From contig NZ_JAQGJV010000009.1 in the NCBI RefSeq assembly GCF_028290435.1, forward strand, positions 182,379 to 246,378: DNA of 64,000 nucleotides, written 5' to 3'. The notes under the pieces are model-generated. The model made no database searches. It saw only the letters and a program-made list of their open reading frames with translations, and was not told where the DNA came from. Numbering within the stretch: the stretch's first letter is position 1; every line of letters starts with the position of its first letter. A program made the position numbers and the translations under genes. Positions 1 to 8,781 of this stretch are shown one piece after another. Source of the stretch: Devosia sp. GTDB taxonomy: Bacteria; Pseudomonadota; Alphaproteobacteria; Rhizobiales; Devosiaceae.

Positions 1-2554
1 GAATACCATCGATGGCGTTTTCGACGTCGCCGGCACCGAAATCCAGTTCCGCCAACGCTATCTGCGCGCTGGCGGCGCCTCTGGTGTCGCCAACGCTGCC
101 GCACACCGCCATGGACCGGCCAATCAAGGTGCGCGCCGTGGCGAAATCACCGCCCAGATAGGCGGCCACGCCGGTGGAGCGCAGGCAGTTGGCCAGGGGT
201 TTGGTCGGTCCAAGCGGCTCCAGGATCGCCAGTGCATCCTGGAGGTAGGGGATCGACTTGCCGATTGTCTCCAGCGTCAGCAGCGTAGCGCCGGCCCGCA
301 CCAAGGCTTCCCCCAGGTCAAGCGGACGGTTGGCCGAGCGGAACAGCTGGACCGCTTGATCGGCAAACGAAAAGCCGGAATTGTCGCCATGGGCGCTGTT
401 GGAGGTTCTGGTCAGGCAGAGGCGTGCGGCAATCACCGGAGGGGTATTTTCATCCTGATTGGCCATGGCGGTTTCGCTCCAGCGACCGCGCTCGCGGAAC
501 AGCGAGAGTTCATCCCAAAGGCGAATGCTGTAGCTGGCGAGTTCCACGCCGAGCACGACATCTCCTCCGGGACCGAAGGACCATTCAAGCGAGGCCCGCA
601 GATTGTCCACTTCGGGTTCATAGCGGGCCAGCCACGTCACCGTTGGCATGGCGGGCCAGCTCTCGCCCGCCTCGCTCAGGCGGCGAATGAGGTACTCGGC
701 GAGTTCTCGCTGCCGACCCGGTTCACCGATTTCGCGCAGCTTGTCCATCGCGTAGCCGCGCGTCGTTTCCAAGAGCCGGTAGCGCGGCTCGGCCTCGGAA
801 ATGTCCGCGGTCAGCAGCGACTTCTCCACGAGCGACGACAGCAGGTCGAACACGTCATGTTCGGACACCGGATCGCCACTCGTCACCTGTGTGGCTGACG
901 CCAGCGTGCACCCGCCGGCGAAAACCGAAAGTCGGCGCAGAAGCGTCTGCTCGTCCGCGCCGAGCAGGTTATAGCTCCAGTCGAGCATGGTTCGCAGGGT
1001 CTGGTGATGCGGCGGCGCCGCCCGGGCCCCGCCGCGCAGGGTCAGAAACGACTCGCTGAGGTTGGCGGCCAGCCAATCGGCGCGCATCATCTTGAGACGG
1101 CCGACCGCCAGCTCGATGGCCAGCGGGATGCCGTCGACCTGCTTGCAGATGCTTGCGACAGCCGGCGCTGTTACCTCATCAAGCGCAAAGCCCTCGACAA
1201 TGGCAGCGGCGCGCTCCACGAACAGTTGAACAGCCGCGTAGGCGAGCGCCGCAGCCGGCGTTATGGCCTCGGTGCGGGACGGAAAAGCCAGGCTTGGCAC
1301 GCGATAGAGGCTTTCGCCGACAACCGACAGGCTCTCACGGCTGGTGGCAAGGATCGAGATCGACGGGCAAGCCCGCAGCAGCGCCTCCGCCAGATGGGCG
1401 GACGCGGTTACCAGATGTTCGCAGTTGTCCAGGATCAGCAGCGCCTCTTTCTGGCTGAGATAGGCGATAGCGCTTTCGAGGGCCGGCCGATCCGCCGCGA
1501 GGGGCACTCCCAATGCTGCGCACAGGGCCTCCCCAACCAGTTGGGGATCGGTAATCGAGGCCAGTTCGACCAGCCAGACCCCGTCCGCATAGGTGCCAAT
1601 GAGCCGAAGGCCCGCGTCAAGGGCAATGCGCGTCTTGCCGGCGCCGCCCGATCCGGTAAGCGTGACCAACTTGTATCGGCGCAGGCGGGACAGGACTTCG
1701 CTGGATTCACCGTCCCGTCCCACGAGAGAGGTCATTTGCCGCGGAAGGTTGTGCGCCCGGTGCGGCCGGCCGAGGAATTGATCCTGCAGGAAGGGCGATA
1801 AATTGTTCAGGTCGTTGGGGGCCGGCTCCGCGGCGATCCGCATCAGCGCCTTCGTCTCGGCCGCCGGTTCGACCGACAGGTCGCGCGCCAGTATGTCCCG
1901 GCACCGTCGGTACTGCCGCAGCGCCATGGCGCGCTTGCCGGCCGCCAGATAGGCCCGCATCAGCGCACGGTGGCCCTCCTCGGCAAGCGGATCGATAGCA
2001 ATCAGGCGGGTCGCAATGGGCTCGGCGCCCGCGTGGTTTCCGGAGCGCGCATGGGCGCCAAGCAACCATTCGAAGCGCTTGATCGTAATACCGCGAAGTT
2101 CGGCGCGACCGCTATGTATCCATTCCTCGGTGATGGGATCGCGGACGCTCATTCCCTCAAGGAACTCGCCGCCATATTGGGCGACCGAGGCCTCCAACTC
2201 TTCAATGGGGCTATCGGCGTCAAGACGCAGCAGCGTTGCGACATCGGACTGCACCGCGTCGGGGGCAAATGCCACCTTCTCCCGATCGATCTTGAGGATT
2301 TCTCCGGCCTGGTCATCCAACGCCCGCCGAATGATGGCCAGGGTCTGCCGAAGGCTTTGGTGAGCCTGCGCCTCGCTGCGCTCGCTCCACAGCAAGGCGG
2401 CGATCTCCTCGCGGCTGCCACTTTGCCTGGGTCGCAACGCCAGCCAGGCCAGCAGCAAACGGGCTCTTTTGAGATCAAACTCAACCAAGCGACCATCGCG
2501 GTGTCGCGCCTCAAATGGTCCTAGAAGCCTAAGATTAAGTTGGGGCGAACCCAT
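1..2554 (-). CDS. BTAD/NB-ARC/TPR transcriptional regulator (3' end beyond window)
   Basis: The frame is open from an ATG at 2554 to the window edge (851 codons), so the C-terminus is missing. Order seen: winged-helix DNA-binding region (residues 1-95), bacterial transcriptional activation domain (about 100-240), NB-ARC-type ATPase (about 270-530) with Walker A GSGGAGKT at 301-308, Walker B-like LLILDNCEH at 372-380 and a GIPLAIELA motif, then helical repeats resembling TPRs. This is the AfsR/SARP-like plan, in which a STAND ATPase gates DNA binding; the inducer is unknown. It is divergent from the small gene at 2970, and direct repeats with 11-bp period lie between them. Confidence 0.85.
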   Translation of the reverse strand, partial: MGSPQLNLRLLGPFEARHRDGRLVEFDLKRARLLLAWLALRPRQSGSREEIAALLWSERSEAQAHQSLRQTLAIIRRALDDQAGEILKIDREKVAFAPDAVQSDVATLLRLDADSPIEELEASVAQYGGEFLEGMSVRDPITEEWIHSGRAELRGITIKRFEWLLGAHARSGNHAGAEPIATRLIAIDPLAEEGHRALMRAYLAAGKRAMALRQYRRCRDILARDLSVEPAAETKALMRIAAEPAPNDLNNLSPFLQDQFLGRPHRAHNLPRQMTSLVGRDGESSEVLSRLRRYKLVTLTGSGGAGKTRIALDAGLRLIGTYADGVWLVELASITDPQLVGEALCAALGVPLAADRPALESAIAYLSQKEALLILDNCEHLVTASAHLAEALLRACPSISILATSRESLSVVGESLYRVPSLAFPSRTEAITPAAALAYAAVQLFVERAAAIVEGFALDEVTAPAVASICKQVDGIPLAIELAVGRLKMMRADWLAANLSESFLTLRGGARAAPPHHQTLRTMLDWSYNLLGADEQTLLRRLSVFAGGCTLASATQVTSGDPVSEHDVFDLLSSLVEKSLLTADISEAEPRYRLLETTRGYAMDKLREIGEPGRQRELAEYLIRRLSEAGESWPAMPTVTWLARYEPEVDNLRASLEWSFGPGGDVVLGVELASYSIRLWDELSLFRERGRWSETAMANQDENTPPVIAARLCLTRTSNSAHGDNSGFSFADQAVQLFRSANRPLDLGEALVRAGATLLTLETIGKSIPYLQDALAILEPLGPTKPLANCLRSTGVAAYLGGDFATARTLIGRSMAVCGSVGDTRGAASAQIALAELDFGAGDVENAIDGI

Positions 2555-2969
2555 GGCCCGTGGTCGTTTCCTTGTCTAACGACCATGAGGCTAGCAGAAA
2601 CAAAAAAAAATCACGAGCAAATCACGACACAAATCGGCCCGCGTGACGGCATCGTGACGCGTGGGCCCTACGGTGATGAACAATCGCAGCGTCGAACCTC
2701 CACGGCGCCAAACTATCGAGGAAGCGGCCTGTTCGCCGCAAACAGCAGCCGCTTCCTCGACTACTTACGATTGGCGTGCACGCGCCGCGCTGCGACGCCA
2801 GTCACTTGCCTGCTGCAAGAGCCATCAGAAGGGCTCTGGAAGGCCGCAAAATACGGGCCTGCCTGGACCAATCCGATCTCGCCGCAAGCATAGAGCTGCG
2901 CCTCATCGGCAAGCATGCGGGCCTGACAAGATTACACACCAGATAGATCGTTCGCGTCCGAGGATATGA
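2555..2969. other. Intergenic region, divergent promoter
   Basis: It lies between the BTAD regulator (minus) and the small gene at 2970 (plus). It begins with an A-rich stretch at 2598-2610 and holds two pairs of direct repeats spaced 11 bp at 2610-2659 (separate entry). Nothing coding is convincing in 2700-2960. Confidence 0.5.
2610..2659. promoter_or_regulatory. Two pairs of 11-bp-period direct repeats, candidate SARP/BTAD operator
   Basis: ATCACGA occurs at 2610-2616 and 2621-2627. CGTGACG occurs at 2642-2648 and 2653-2659. Both pairs have an 11-bp period and share the TCACG core, on opposite strands. Regulators with an OmpR-like head plus BTAD domain bind heptameric direct repeats with this period, and such a regulator gene starts 56 bp away. 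Confidence 0.45.
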
Positions 2970-3230
2970 ATGGCCGATCTCTTTTATACTTTTTTTGTGG
3001 CGCGTTACGTCGGCGCCGGTGGCGGGATCGGTTTCGAGAAACCGGTCAGGACCATCGCTGCCCATCCCATCGCCGCCGCCGAACGCGTTCTGCGCACCAA
3101 GCTCTACCTCTTGGGGGAACCGCAGAACATTTTTGCCGAGGTTTCGTACACGGAACGCGACGGCCAGGAGGGGCGCGTGCTCCTTTACCGCGCCCCGATG
3201 CGACAAACGCCATCGGCGCTCCGCCAGTAA
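2970..3230 (+). CDS. Small hypothetical protein (86 aa)
   Basis: The ATG at 2970 follows a GAGG ribosome-binding sequence. The 86-residue product starts with a hydrophobic stretch (MADLFYTFFVARYVGAGGG) and is basic elsewhere. It matches no family I recognise. Support is the binding site, the position downstream of the divergent operator-like region and a terminator-like hairpin 14 bp past the stop. It may be a target of the neighbouring BTAD regulator. A 134-codon reading on the other strand is possible but has no good start. Confidence 0.4.
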   Translation: MADLFYTFFVARYVGAGGGIGFEKPVRTIAAHPIAAAERVLRTKLYLLGEPQNIFAEVSYTERDGQEGRVLLYRAPMRQTPSALRQ

Positions 3231-3244
3231 GTCGGGGGGATCGA

Positions 3245-3272
3245 AAGGGGAGACCGCAAACGGCCTCCCCTT
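3245..3272. terminator. Hairpin between convergent genes
   Basis: AAGGGGAG at 3245-3252 pairs with CTCCCCTT at 3265-3272, with an inner CCG/CGG extension. It lies 14 bp past the 2970 gene stop and 6 bp past the binding-protein stop at 3279, so it can serve both strands. Confidence 0.65.
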
Positions 3273-3278
3273 CAGAGT

Positions 3279-5204
3279 CTATTGGGCGGCTGGCTTTAGT
3301 TTGGCGGCGATGAACTTGAAATTGCTCCACCACCACCACGGCCCCTCATAGTAATTTTCGGCCGAGGGATAGTTGGTCCAATAGGTCTCGTTTACCGGCA
3401 CGAACTTGGAGGTGCCGAACATTTCGATCGCCGGCAGGCCCTGCACCAGTTCCTTGAGGATGTCGGTGCCCAGTGGCACGATCTGCGGATCGTCGGCCGG
3501 AATGGCGCGCAGCTTGTCGATCAGGGCGCTGAGTTCATCATCGACATAGCGGGCCTGATTGGACGACGATGGCGTGCCGTTATCGCGCACATAGTCCTTG
3601 TGCCACCCTTCCATGCGCACGAAGAGATCCGGCGTGATGGCGCAGGACGAGCCCCAATAGGAGCCAACTTCATAATCCCCGGTATTTTCGGCGGTGAAGA
3701 AGGCACCGGCCTGCATCTGCTGCACCTGCGTGGGGACGCCGAACTGGGTCCATTCATTGGCCACGGCAAAGGCCAGACGCTGGGATTCCACTTCGAAATC
3801 GGCTGGCGCGAGGATGTTGATGGTGAACGGCGTCCCATCGGGTTTCAGCCAGGGGCCGCCGTCATTGGTGAAACCGGCCGCCTTGAGCAGCTTGGTGGCC
3901 TCTTCGGGATCGTGCTTCCACCAGCCGACGCCGAGCAGGTTGCGCAACGCCTCGGCGTCCTCTGGAATGCCCGCGACGCCCTCCGAGCGCAGGCGCTCCC
4001 CAAGGCGCACCGCATAGTCGGGATCGAACGGCTTGTAGCCATCTTCGAGCGCAAACTCCGCCAGCCATTGGGCCATCGGCTTGTGATAGGTGTCCATCAG
4101 CACCGTGGTGGGCGGGATGGCCAGCGGGGAGGCGCGCAACATGCCCGAGAACGTGGCGATGCTGGCCTGTTCGGCATTGATGGCCAGAGCCAGGGCCCAC
4201 CGCGTCTTGGCGTCGTCATAGGGCGCCTTGGACGTGTTGAAATGCATGCCGCGCTCGCACGGATCATCCAGGTTGGCATAGGGGAAGTCGTTGAACCAGG
4301 CGTGGATTTTCGGGTTCTGGTTGCGCAGGATATCGAGGCTTTCCGGCGAGATGTCGGTCAGGATATCGATGTCGTTGGCGGCCATGGCCAGCACGCGGCG
4401 CTCTTCGGTGCCATAGCTGCGGAACAACACATATTTGGCCGCGGGCTCGCCGACGATCTGGCCGACATCGGAATTCTGCCAGTCCTGGCGCTTCTCCCAC
4501 AGGAACCAGGTGCCGTTGGGATCGCTGTCCTTGTACTTGTAGGCGCTGATGGTGACCGGCGGGAAATTGGTGAAGGTCGCCGGATCTTCCTTTTCCCAGA
4601 CGTGCTTGGGCACGACGTGGAATGGATTGCCGTAGATGACCGAACCCAAAACGATGGCAAGACGTGGCGTTGGCTTGGTGGTGGTGATCTCGACGGTATT
4701 GGCGTCCACCTTGGTCACCGAGGCGATCTGGGCGGCATAGGCCGAACTGTAGGACAGTGCCGGCGTATTGCGGATCATCTGGTCGGTGAACACCACGTCG
4801 TCGGCGCTGAACGGCTGCCCGTCGCTCCACGTCAGGCCCTGGCGCAACGCCACCTTGAAGACGGTGAAATCGGCATTAGCGACCGGCATTTCGGCGGCGA
4901 GATCGGGAATCTGGCTCCCCTTGGCGGTATCGATGTCATAGAGCAGCGCACCCGCCATCTGGTGGTAACCCTGATTGATGGTCACCCCCTGCTGGTACAT
5001 GTTCATGTTGGTGGGATTGCCGACGCGGGCGTTAAGCATATCGACGATGAGCGTTTCGGCACGCGGGGTGCCGACATCGGTCATCTGCTGGGCGAAGCTG
5101 GGCATGGTGGCGGTGGTCAGCATGGTGCCGCCGAGCGTGATCGCCAGTGCCATGGCCATCAGCGTGCTGCGGCCGCGCCGTTTCGGGAATTGGGTCGTCG
5201 TCAT
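3279..5204 (-). CDS. Solute-binding protein, SBP_bac_5 family (peptide/opine/oligosaccharide ABC importer)
   Basis: 641-residue periplasmic binding protein of the OppA/DppA type, normal in length. The signal peptide covers about residues 1-38 (basic KRRGR, hydrophobic core, cleavage near SFA/QQ). The start is set at 5204 because AGGAGG lies just upstream; an in-frame ATG at 5222 lies before that site. The start overlaps the preceding ATPase stop (ATGA), so translation is coupled. It is the last gene of the operon GH172-permease-permease-ATPase-ATPase-binding protein. The family is called peptide-binding, but a glycosidase at the operon head makes an oligosaccharide or glycoside ligand plausible. 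Confidence 0.9.
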   Translation of the reverse strand: MTTTQFPKRRGRSTLMAMALAITLGGTMLTTATMPSFAQQMTDVGTPRAETLIVDMLNARVGNPTNMNMYQQGVTINQGYHQMAGALLYDIDTAKGSQIPDLAAEMPVANADFTVFKVALRQGLTWSDGQPFSADDVVFTDQMIRNTPALSYSSAYAAQIASVTKVDANTVEITTTKPTPRLAIVLGSVIYGNPFHVVPKHVWEKEDPATFTNFPPVTISAYKYKDSDPNGTWFLWEKRQDWQNSDVGQIVGEPAAKYVLFRSYGTEERRVLAMAANDIDILTDISPESLDILRNQNPKIHAWFNDFPYANLDDPCERGMHFNTSKAPYDDAKTRWALALAINAEQASIATFSGMLRASPLAIPPTTVLMDTYHKPMAQWLAEFALEDGYKPFDPDYAVRLGERLRSEGVAGIPEDAEALRNLLGVGWWKHDPEEATKLLKAAGFTNDGGPWLKPDGTPFTINILAPADFEVESQRLAFAVANEWTQFGVPTQVQQMQAGAFFTAENTGDYEVGSYWGSSCAITPDLFVRMEGWHKDYVRDNGTPSSSNQARYVDDELSALIDKLRAIPADDPQIVPLGTDILKELVQGLPAIEMFGTSKFVPVNETYWTNYPSAENYYEGPWWWWSNFKFIAAKLKPAAQ

Positions 5205-6121
5205 GGTTTCCTCCTGTCGCATTGAGCGTTGTGATTGATGGTCTGGTGCGTTGACGCACTCTTTTGCCGCGTGTCGGCGTAGCCGAACTTGCGGTCGATT
5301 TCGGCAAGTTCGCCCCAGCGTTGGCCGACGGTGGGGATCGCCGCCATCAGCTCGCGCGTGTAGGCCTGGGTCGGATTGTCGAGGATGCGGGTGGGCGCGC
5401 CGCTTTCCACGACGCGGCCGGTATTCATGATCGAGACCTGGTCGGACAGGTAATAGGCCGTGGACAGGTCATGGGTGATGTAGATGAACGACACCCCCTG
5501 CTCTTCCACGATCTGGCGGAACAGGTTGACGATTGACATGCGCAGCGAAGCGTCGACCATCGACACGGGCTCGTCGGCAACGATCAGCTTCGGCTTGGGG
5601 ATCAGGGCCCGCGCCACGCTGATGCGCTGCAATTCGCCGCCCGAAAACTGGCGGATATATTTGCCGCGGATGCGCTCATAGCTGAGGCCTACCGATTTCA
5701 GCGCCAAGTCGGTCGCCTCAACGGCCTGTGCGTCAGTGCGCGCGATCTTCAAGTTCAGCGCGGTGCGGCGGAGATAGAACTCCACCGGCAGATAGGCGCT
5801 AAACGCCTCGAACGGGTTCTGGAAAATGGGCTGCACCAACCGCCGGAATTCGGTGTTGTCGATGCGATCGCTGGATTTGCCCGAAAGCGGCCGCCCGAGA
5901 AGGCGAATGCTGCCTTCGCTGGGCTCGACCAGACGCAGGATCATGCGGGCAATCGTGGTCTTGCCCGAGCCGGATTCGCCCACGATGGAAAACACCTGCG
6001 GCTCGGCTGGCAGGGTGAACGAGACATCGTCCACGGCCTTGAACGAGCTGCCCCCGAACAGGCCGCCCTTGCGATAGGCACGCGTGAGGTTCTGCACTTC
6101 GAGGATGGGAGCGCCGGTCAT
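5201..6121 (-). CDS. ABC importer ATPase, OppF/DppF type
   Basis: 306-residue cytoplasmic ATPase. Walker A GESGSGKT at 48-55, signature FSGGELQR at 159-166, Walker B LIVADEP at 179-185, and the H-loop in ITHDLS. It pairs with the ATPase encoded immediately upstream to energise the two permeases of the operon. Its start overlaps the upstream stop by 4 bp, and its stop overlaps the binding-protein start. The C-terminal tail of about 50 residues after the oligopeptide/dipeptide-transporter motif is hydrophilic and not diagnostic. Confidence 0.92.
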   Translation of the reverse strand: MTGAPILEVQNLTRAYRKGGLFGGSSFKAVDDVSFTLPAEPQVFSIVGESGSGKTTIARMILRLVEPSEGSIRLLGRPLSGKSSDRIDNTEFRRLVQPIFQNPFEAFSAYLPVEFYLRRTALNLKIARTDAQAVEATDLALKSVGLSYERIRGKYIRQFSGGELQRISVARALIPKPKLIVADEPVSMVDASLRMSIVNLFRQIVEEQGVSFIYITHDLSTAYYLSDQVSIMNTGRVVESGAPTRILDNPTQAYTRELMAAIPTVGQRWGELAEIDRKFGYADTRQKSASTHQTINHNAQCDRRKP

Positions 6122-6942
6122 GCGGGCGCTCCCACCACTTCGACCGCCCGCTTGCCGTGGAGGCGCGGCAGCGAGGCGATCAGGTTTTTGGTGTAATCGT
6201 GCTGGGGATTGGCGAAGACTTCGGCGGTCGGCCCCTGCTCGACGATCCGGCCCTGGTACATGATCACCAGCCGGTCGGTGATCTGGTAGTGCACACCCAG
6301 ATCGTGGGAGACGAGCACCAGCGAATTGCGCTGGCGGCGCTGGATTTCGACCATCATCAAGAGGATCTTTTTCTGAACCACGACGTCCAGCGCCGTGGTG
6401 GGTTCATCGGCAAGGATGAGCCGTGGATTGACGAAAGCCGCGATGGCCACCAGCACGCGCTGGCGCATGCCGCCCGATAGCTGGTGCGGATAGGCGTCGA
6501 GCACGGTTTCCTCGAGGCCGAAGCCGGCAAGGAACTCGGCGATACGCTGACGCAGAGCCCGGCTGCCGCCCTGCCTCTCGCGCGCCGGTAGGCCATCGAC
6601 GACCTGGGCCTCGATTTTCATCAGCGGGTTGAGCACGCTCATCGAGCCTTGCGGAATGTAGCTGAGCTGGTCCCACCAGAGCGGGGCGAACTGGCTGGAC
6701 GGTGCCTCGATGACCTTGCCGGTCCTCGCATCCTCGAAACGCCCGGTGACGGTGCCGCTCTGGATGCGCAGGCCGGTGGAGAAATCGCCATAGACCGCGC
6801 GCATCAGCGTCGACTTGCCGGACCCAGACTCCCCGGCAATGCCGAGGATTTCGTTGTCGTTGATGGTCAGGCTGACCTCATCGACGGCCTTGATGAAGCC
6901 CGTGGTCCCGTATCCGACGGTGACTTTGTCGACCGTGATCAT
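6118..6942 (-). CDS. ABC importer ATPase, OppD/DppD type
   Basis: 274-residue ATPase. Walker A GESGSGKS at 37-44, signature LSGGMRQR, Walker [13 protein letters not shown], and H-loop VSHDLG. The frame is open far upstream, but the ATG at 6942 fits the family N-terminus ([12 protein letters not shown]) and overlaps the permease stop as ATGA with GGAGGA upstream. The inferred partner is the next ATPase (5201-6121), forming a heterodimer. Length is slightly short for DppD. Confidence 0.92.
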   Translation of the reverse strand: MITVDKVTVGYGTTGFIKAVDEVSLTINDNEILGIAGESGSGKSTLMRAVYGDFSTGLRIQSGTVTGRFEDARTGKVIEAPSSQFAPLWWDQLSYIPQGSMSVLNPLMKIEAQVVDGLPARERQGGSRALRQRIAEFLAGFGLEETVLDAYPHQLSGGMRQRVLVAIAAFVNPRLILADEPTTALDVVVQKKILLMMVEIQRRQRNSLVLVSHDLGVHYQITDRLVIMYQGRIVEQGPTAEVFANPQHDYTKNLIASLPRLHGKRAVEVVGAPA

Positions 6943-7778
6943 ATGCTCATCCTCCGCGCCGAGGACCGCATCGAAACGCCGGAGGACACGAGGAACAGGC
7001 CGATGAACAGCAGCACGATGGCCACTACCGGCGAGCCGATCCAGATGTATTTGCCCCCGAGCAGGGCCTGATAATTGATGGCCCAATAGATCATGGTGCC
7101 GAGCGTCGCCTGCTGGGCGCTGGAGAGCCCGATGACGGCCAGCGCGCTCTCGGTGGAAATGCCCACCAGCACGGTGTTGATGAAATTGGCTGCCGACCAG
7201 CCGGCGATATAGGGGAAGATGTGGCGCACGAGGATGCGCACGCTGGATTCCCCGGAAAACCAGGCGACGTTGACGAATTCGCGCTCGCGCATGGTGAGCG
7301 CCACGGCGCGGACCTGGCGGGCCGGATAGGGCCAGTTGAACAGCACCAGCGCGAAGCCGATGATTGGGAGGGCCAATTGGCCGCCAAACAATGCGGCCAT
7401 GAGAATCAGGATCGGGAGTGTCGGGATGCAGAGCAGTGCATCCATGAAGAACGACAGCACCCGATCGAGCCAGCCACCGGCATAGCCGGCAGCAAGACCG
7501 AGAAACACCCCTATCACCGTCGAGAAGCCGGCGACGATCAGGCCGAGGATCAACGAATTGCGCAGCGCGTAAGTCAGCAGCCAGAACACATCCTGGCCAA
7601 GACTTGTCGTACCCAGCCAATGGGCGGCGCTGGGATTCTGGTTGCGCGGGGCGGTGTACCAGACTAGCGGATCGCCGGGCGCGAACCACGGCAGGATACC
7701 GCCGAAAATGATGAAGACGATGACCAGGACCACGCCGAGATAGAGGCGGAACGGGGCATCAGCGAGAAACTTTGCCAT
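6939..7778 (-). CDS. ABC importer permease, DppC/OppC type
   Basis: 279-residue inner-membrane permease with an N-terminal helix (about 11-32), the HWLGTTSLGQDVFW segment typical of DppC proteins, and several further membrane segments. The EAA-type cytoplasmic loop for ATPase contact is seen around VNVAWFSGESSVRILVRHIFP, though the normally conserved glycine-rich part is altered. It follows the DppB-type gene after 4 bp and overlaps the next ATPase by 4 bp. Confidence 0.9.
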   Translation of the reverse strand: MAKFLADAPFRLYLGVVLVIVFIIFGGILPWFAPGDPLVWYTAPRNQNPSAAHWLGTTSLGQDVFWLLTYALRNSLILGLIVAGFSTVIGVFLGLAAGYAGGWLDRVLSFFMDALLCIPTLPILILMAALFGGQLALPIIGFALVLFNWPYPARQVRAVALTMREREFVNVAWFSGESSVRILVRHIFPYIAGWSAANFINTVLVGISTESALAVIGLSSAQQATLGTMIYWAINYQALLGGKYIWIGSPVVAIVLLFIGLFLVSSGVSMRSSARRMSI

Positions 7779-7782
7779 GATG

Positions 7783-8781
7783 CTACCTGTGCCGGATGCG
7801 GGGATCGAGAAGCGGGTAGATCAGATCGATGATCATGGTGGCGGTGGCCACGGCGATGACCGACAGGCTGATTGTCCCCATGAGCAGGTTGAAATCGCCC
7901 TGCAGCACGGCGGTGTAGATCAAGAGGCCAAGTCCAGGATAATCGAAGAGGATTTCGGTGATCAGCGAGCCGTTGAACATCAGCCCGATCTGCAGCGCGA
8001 GGAAGGTGATCTGCGGCAGGATGGCGTTGGGCAGCACGTAGCGCGACAGGATGCGCCCGTCGCTCAAGCCCTTGAGCCGGGCATAGCGCACGAACTCTTC
8101 TTCCTTGAGCGCGGTGGTCTGCGCCTTGACGCTGATGACCCACCAGCCGAACACCACGATGACGATGGACATGGCCGGCAGGAATGAGTTCCACACCACG
8201 CTGGTGATCAGCTCCCAACTCCACGGCGCGCCACGGATCGTGGTGGTCAGCGGGAAGATTTTCCAGATGTAGGAGAACAGGATCGAGAGCAGCAGCGCCA
8301 GGATGTAATAGGGGATCGGATAGAGGCAGATGGCGATGCCTTCCATGACGCGCGAGCTGGTGCTGTTGGGCTTCCAGCCCGACAGCAGGCCAACGAAATT
8401 GCCCAGCACCCAGGCGATCAGCGTCGAACTCAGCAGCAGCCCGAAGGTCCATGGCAGGGCGTTGCGGATCAGCTCCATCACCGGGGTGGGATACATTGAC
8501 AGCGACGGCCCGAAATCGGCGGTCAGCACGATGCGCTTGATGAAAGCGCCGTATTGATCCCAGAGCGAGCCATCGAGCCCAAACGTGTCGGCCAGCGACT
8601 GGCGCAGCGCATCGACTTGTGCGGCATCCATATAGGCGCCCTGGGAGGCGACCTTGGCCAACATGGCCTCGACCGGGTCCGTGGGACCCAGTCGCGGCAC
8701 AAAGAAAAGCACCGTCAGCGCGAAGATGACCACGAGGACATAGACCACCAGCCGCCCAGCGATATAGCGGAGCAGGTTCAT
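7783..8781 (-). CDS. ABC importer permease, DppB/OppB type
   Basis: 332-residue permease starting MNLLRYIAGRLVVYVLVVIFALTVLF in the translation but best described by its short family hallmarks: N-terminal helix, long periplasmic loop, and an EAA loop around EEFVRYARLKGLSDGRILSRYVLPNA. It is the channel-forming partner of the DppC-type subunit. Its ATG shares one base with the stop of the GH172 gene (TGATG), so the glycosidase and transporter are translationally coupled. Confidence 0.9.
   Translation of the reverse strand: MNLLRYIAGRLVVYVLVVIFALTVLFFVPRLGPTDPVEAMLAKVASQGAYMDAAQVDALRQSLADTFGLDGSLWDQYGAFIKRIVLTADFGPSLSMYPTPVMELIRNALPWTFGLLLSSTLIAWVLGNFVGLLSGWKPNSTSSRVMEGIAICLYPIPYYILALLLSILFSYIWKIFPLTTTIRGAPWSWELITSVVWNSFLPAMSIVIVVFGWWVISVKAQTTALKEEEFVRYARLKGLSDGRILSRYVLPNAILPQITFLALQIGLMFNGSLITEILFDYPGLGLLIYTAVLQGDFNLLMGTISLSVIAVATATMIIDLIYPLLDPRIRHR

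Noticed and set aside
356..2524. Plus-strand open frames across the first 2.5 kb
   Set aside because: They are antisense to the continuous BTAD/NB-ARC frame, which has clear motifs and runs off the window edge.
3600..5225. 541-codon plus-strand frame over the binding-protein gene
   Set aside because: It is the antisense shadow of a high-G+C gene; the minus strand has a signal peptide and family sequence.
6943..7689. N-terminal extension of the DppD-type ATPase
   Set aside because: This part is an out-of-frame reading of the DppC gene; the ATPase starts at 6942.
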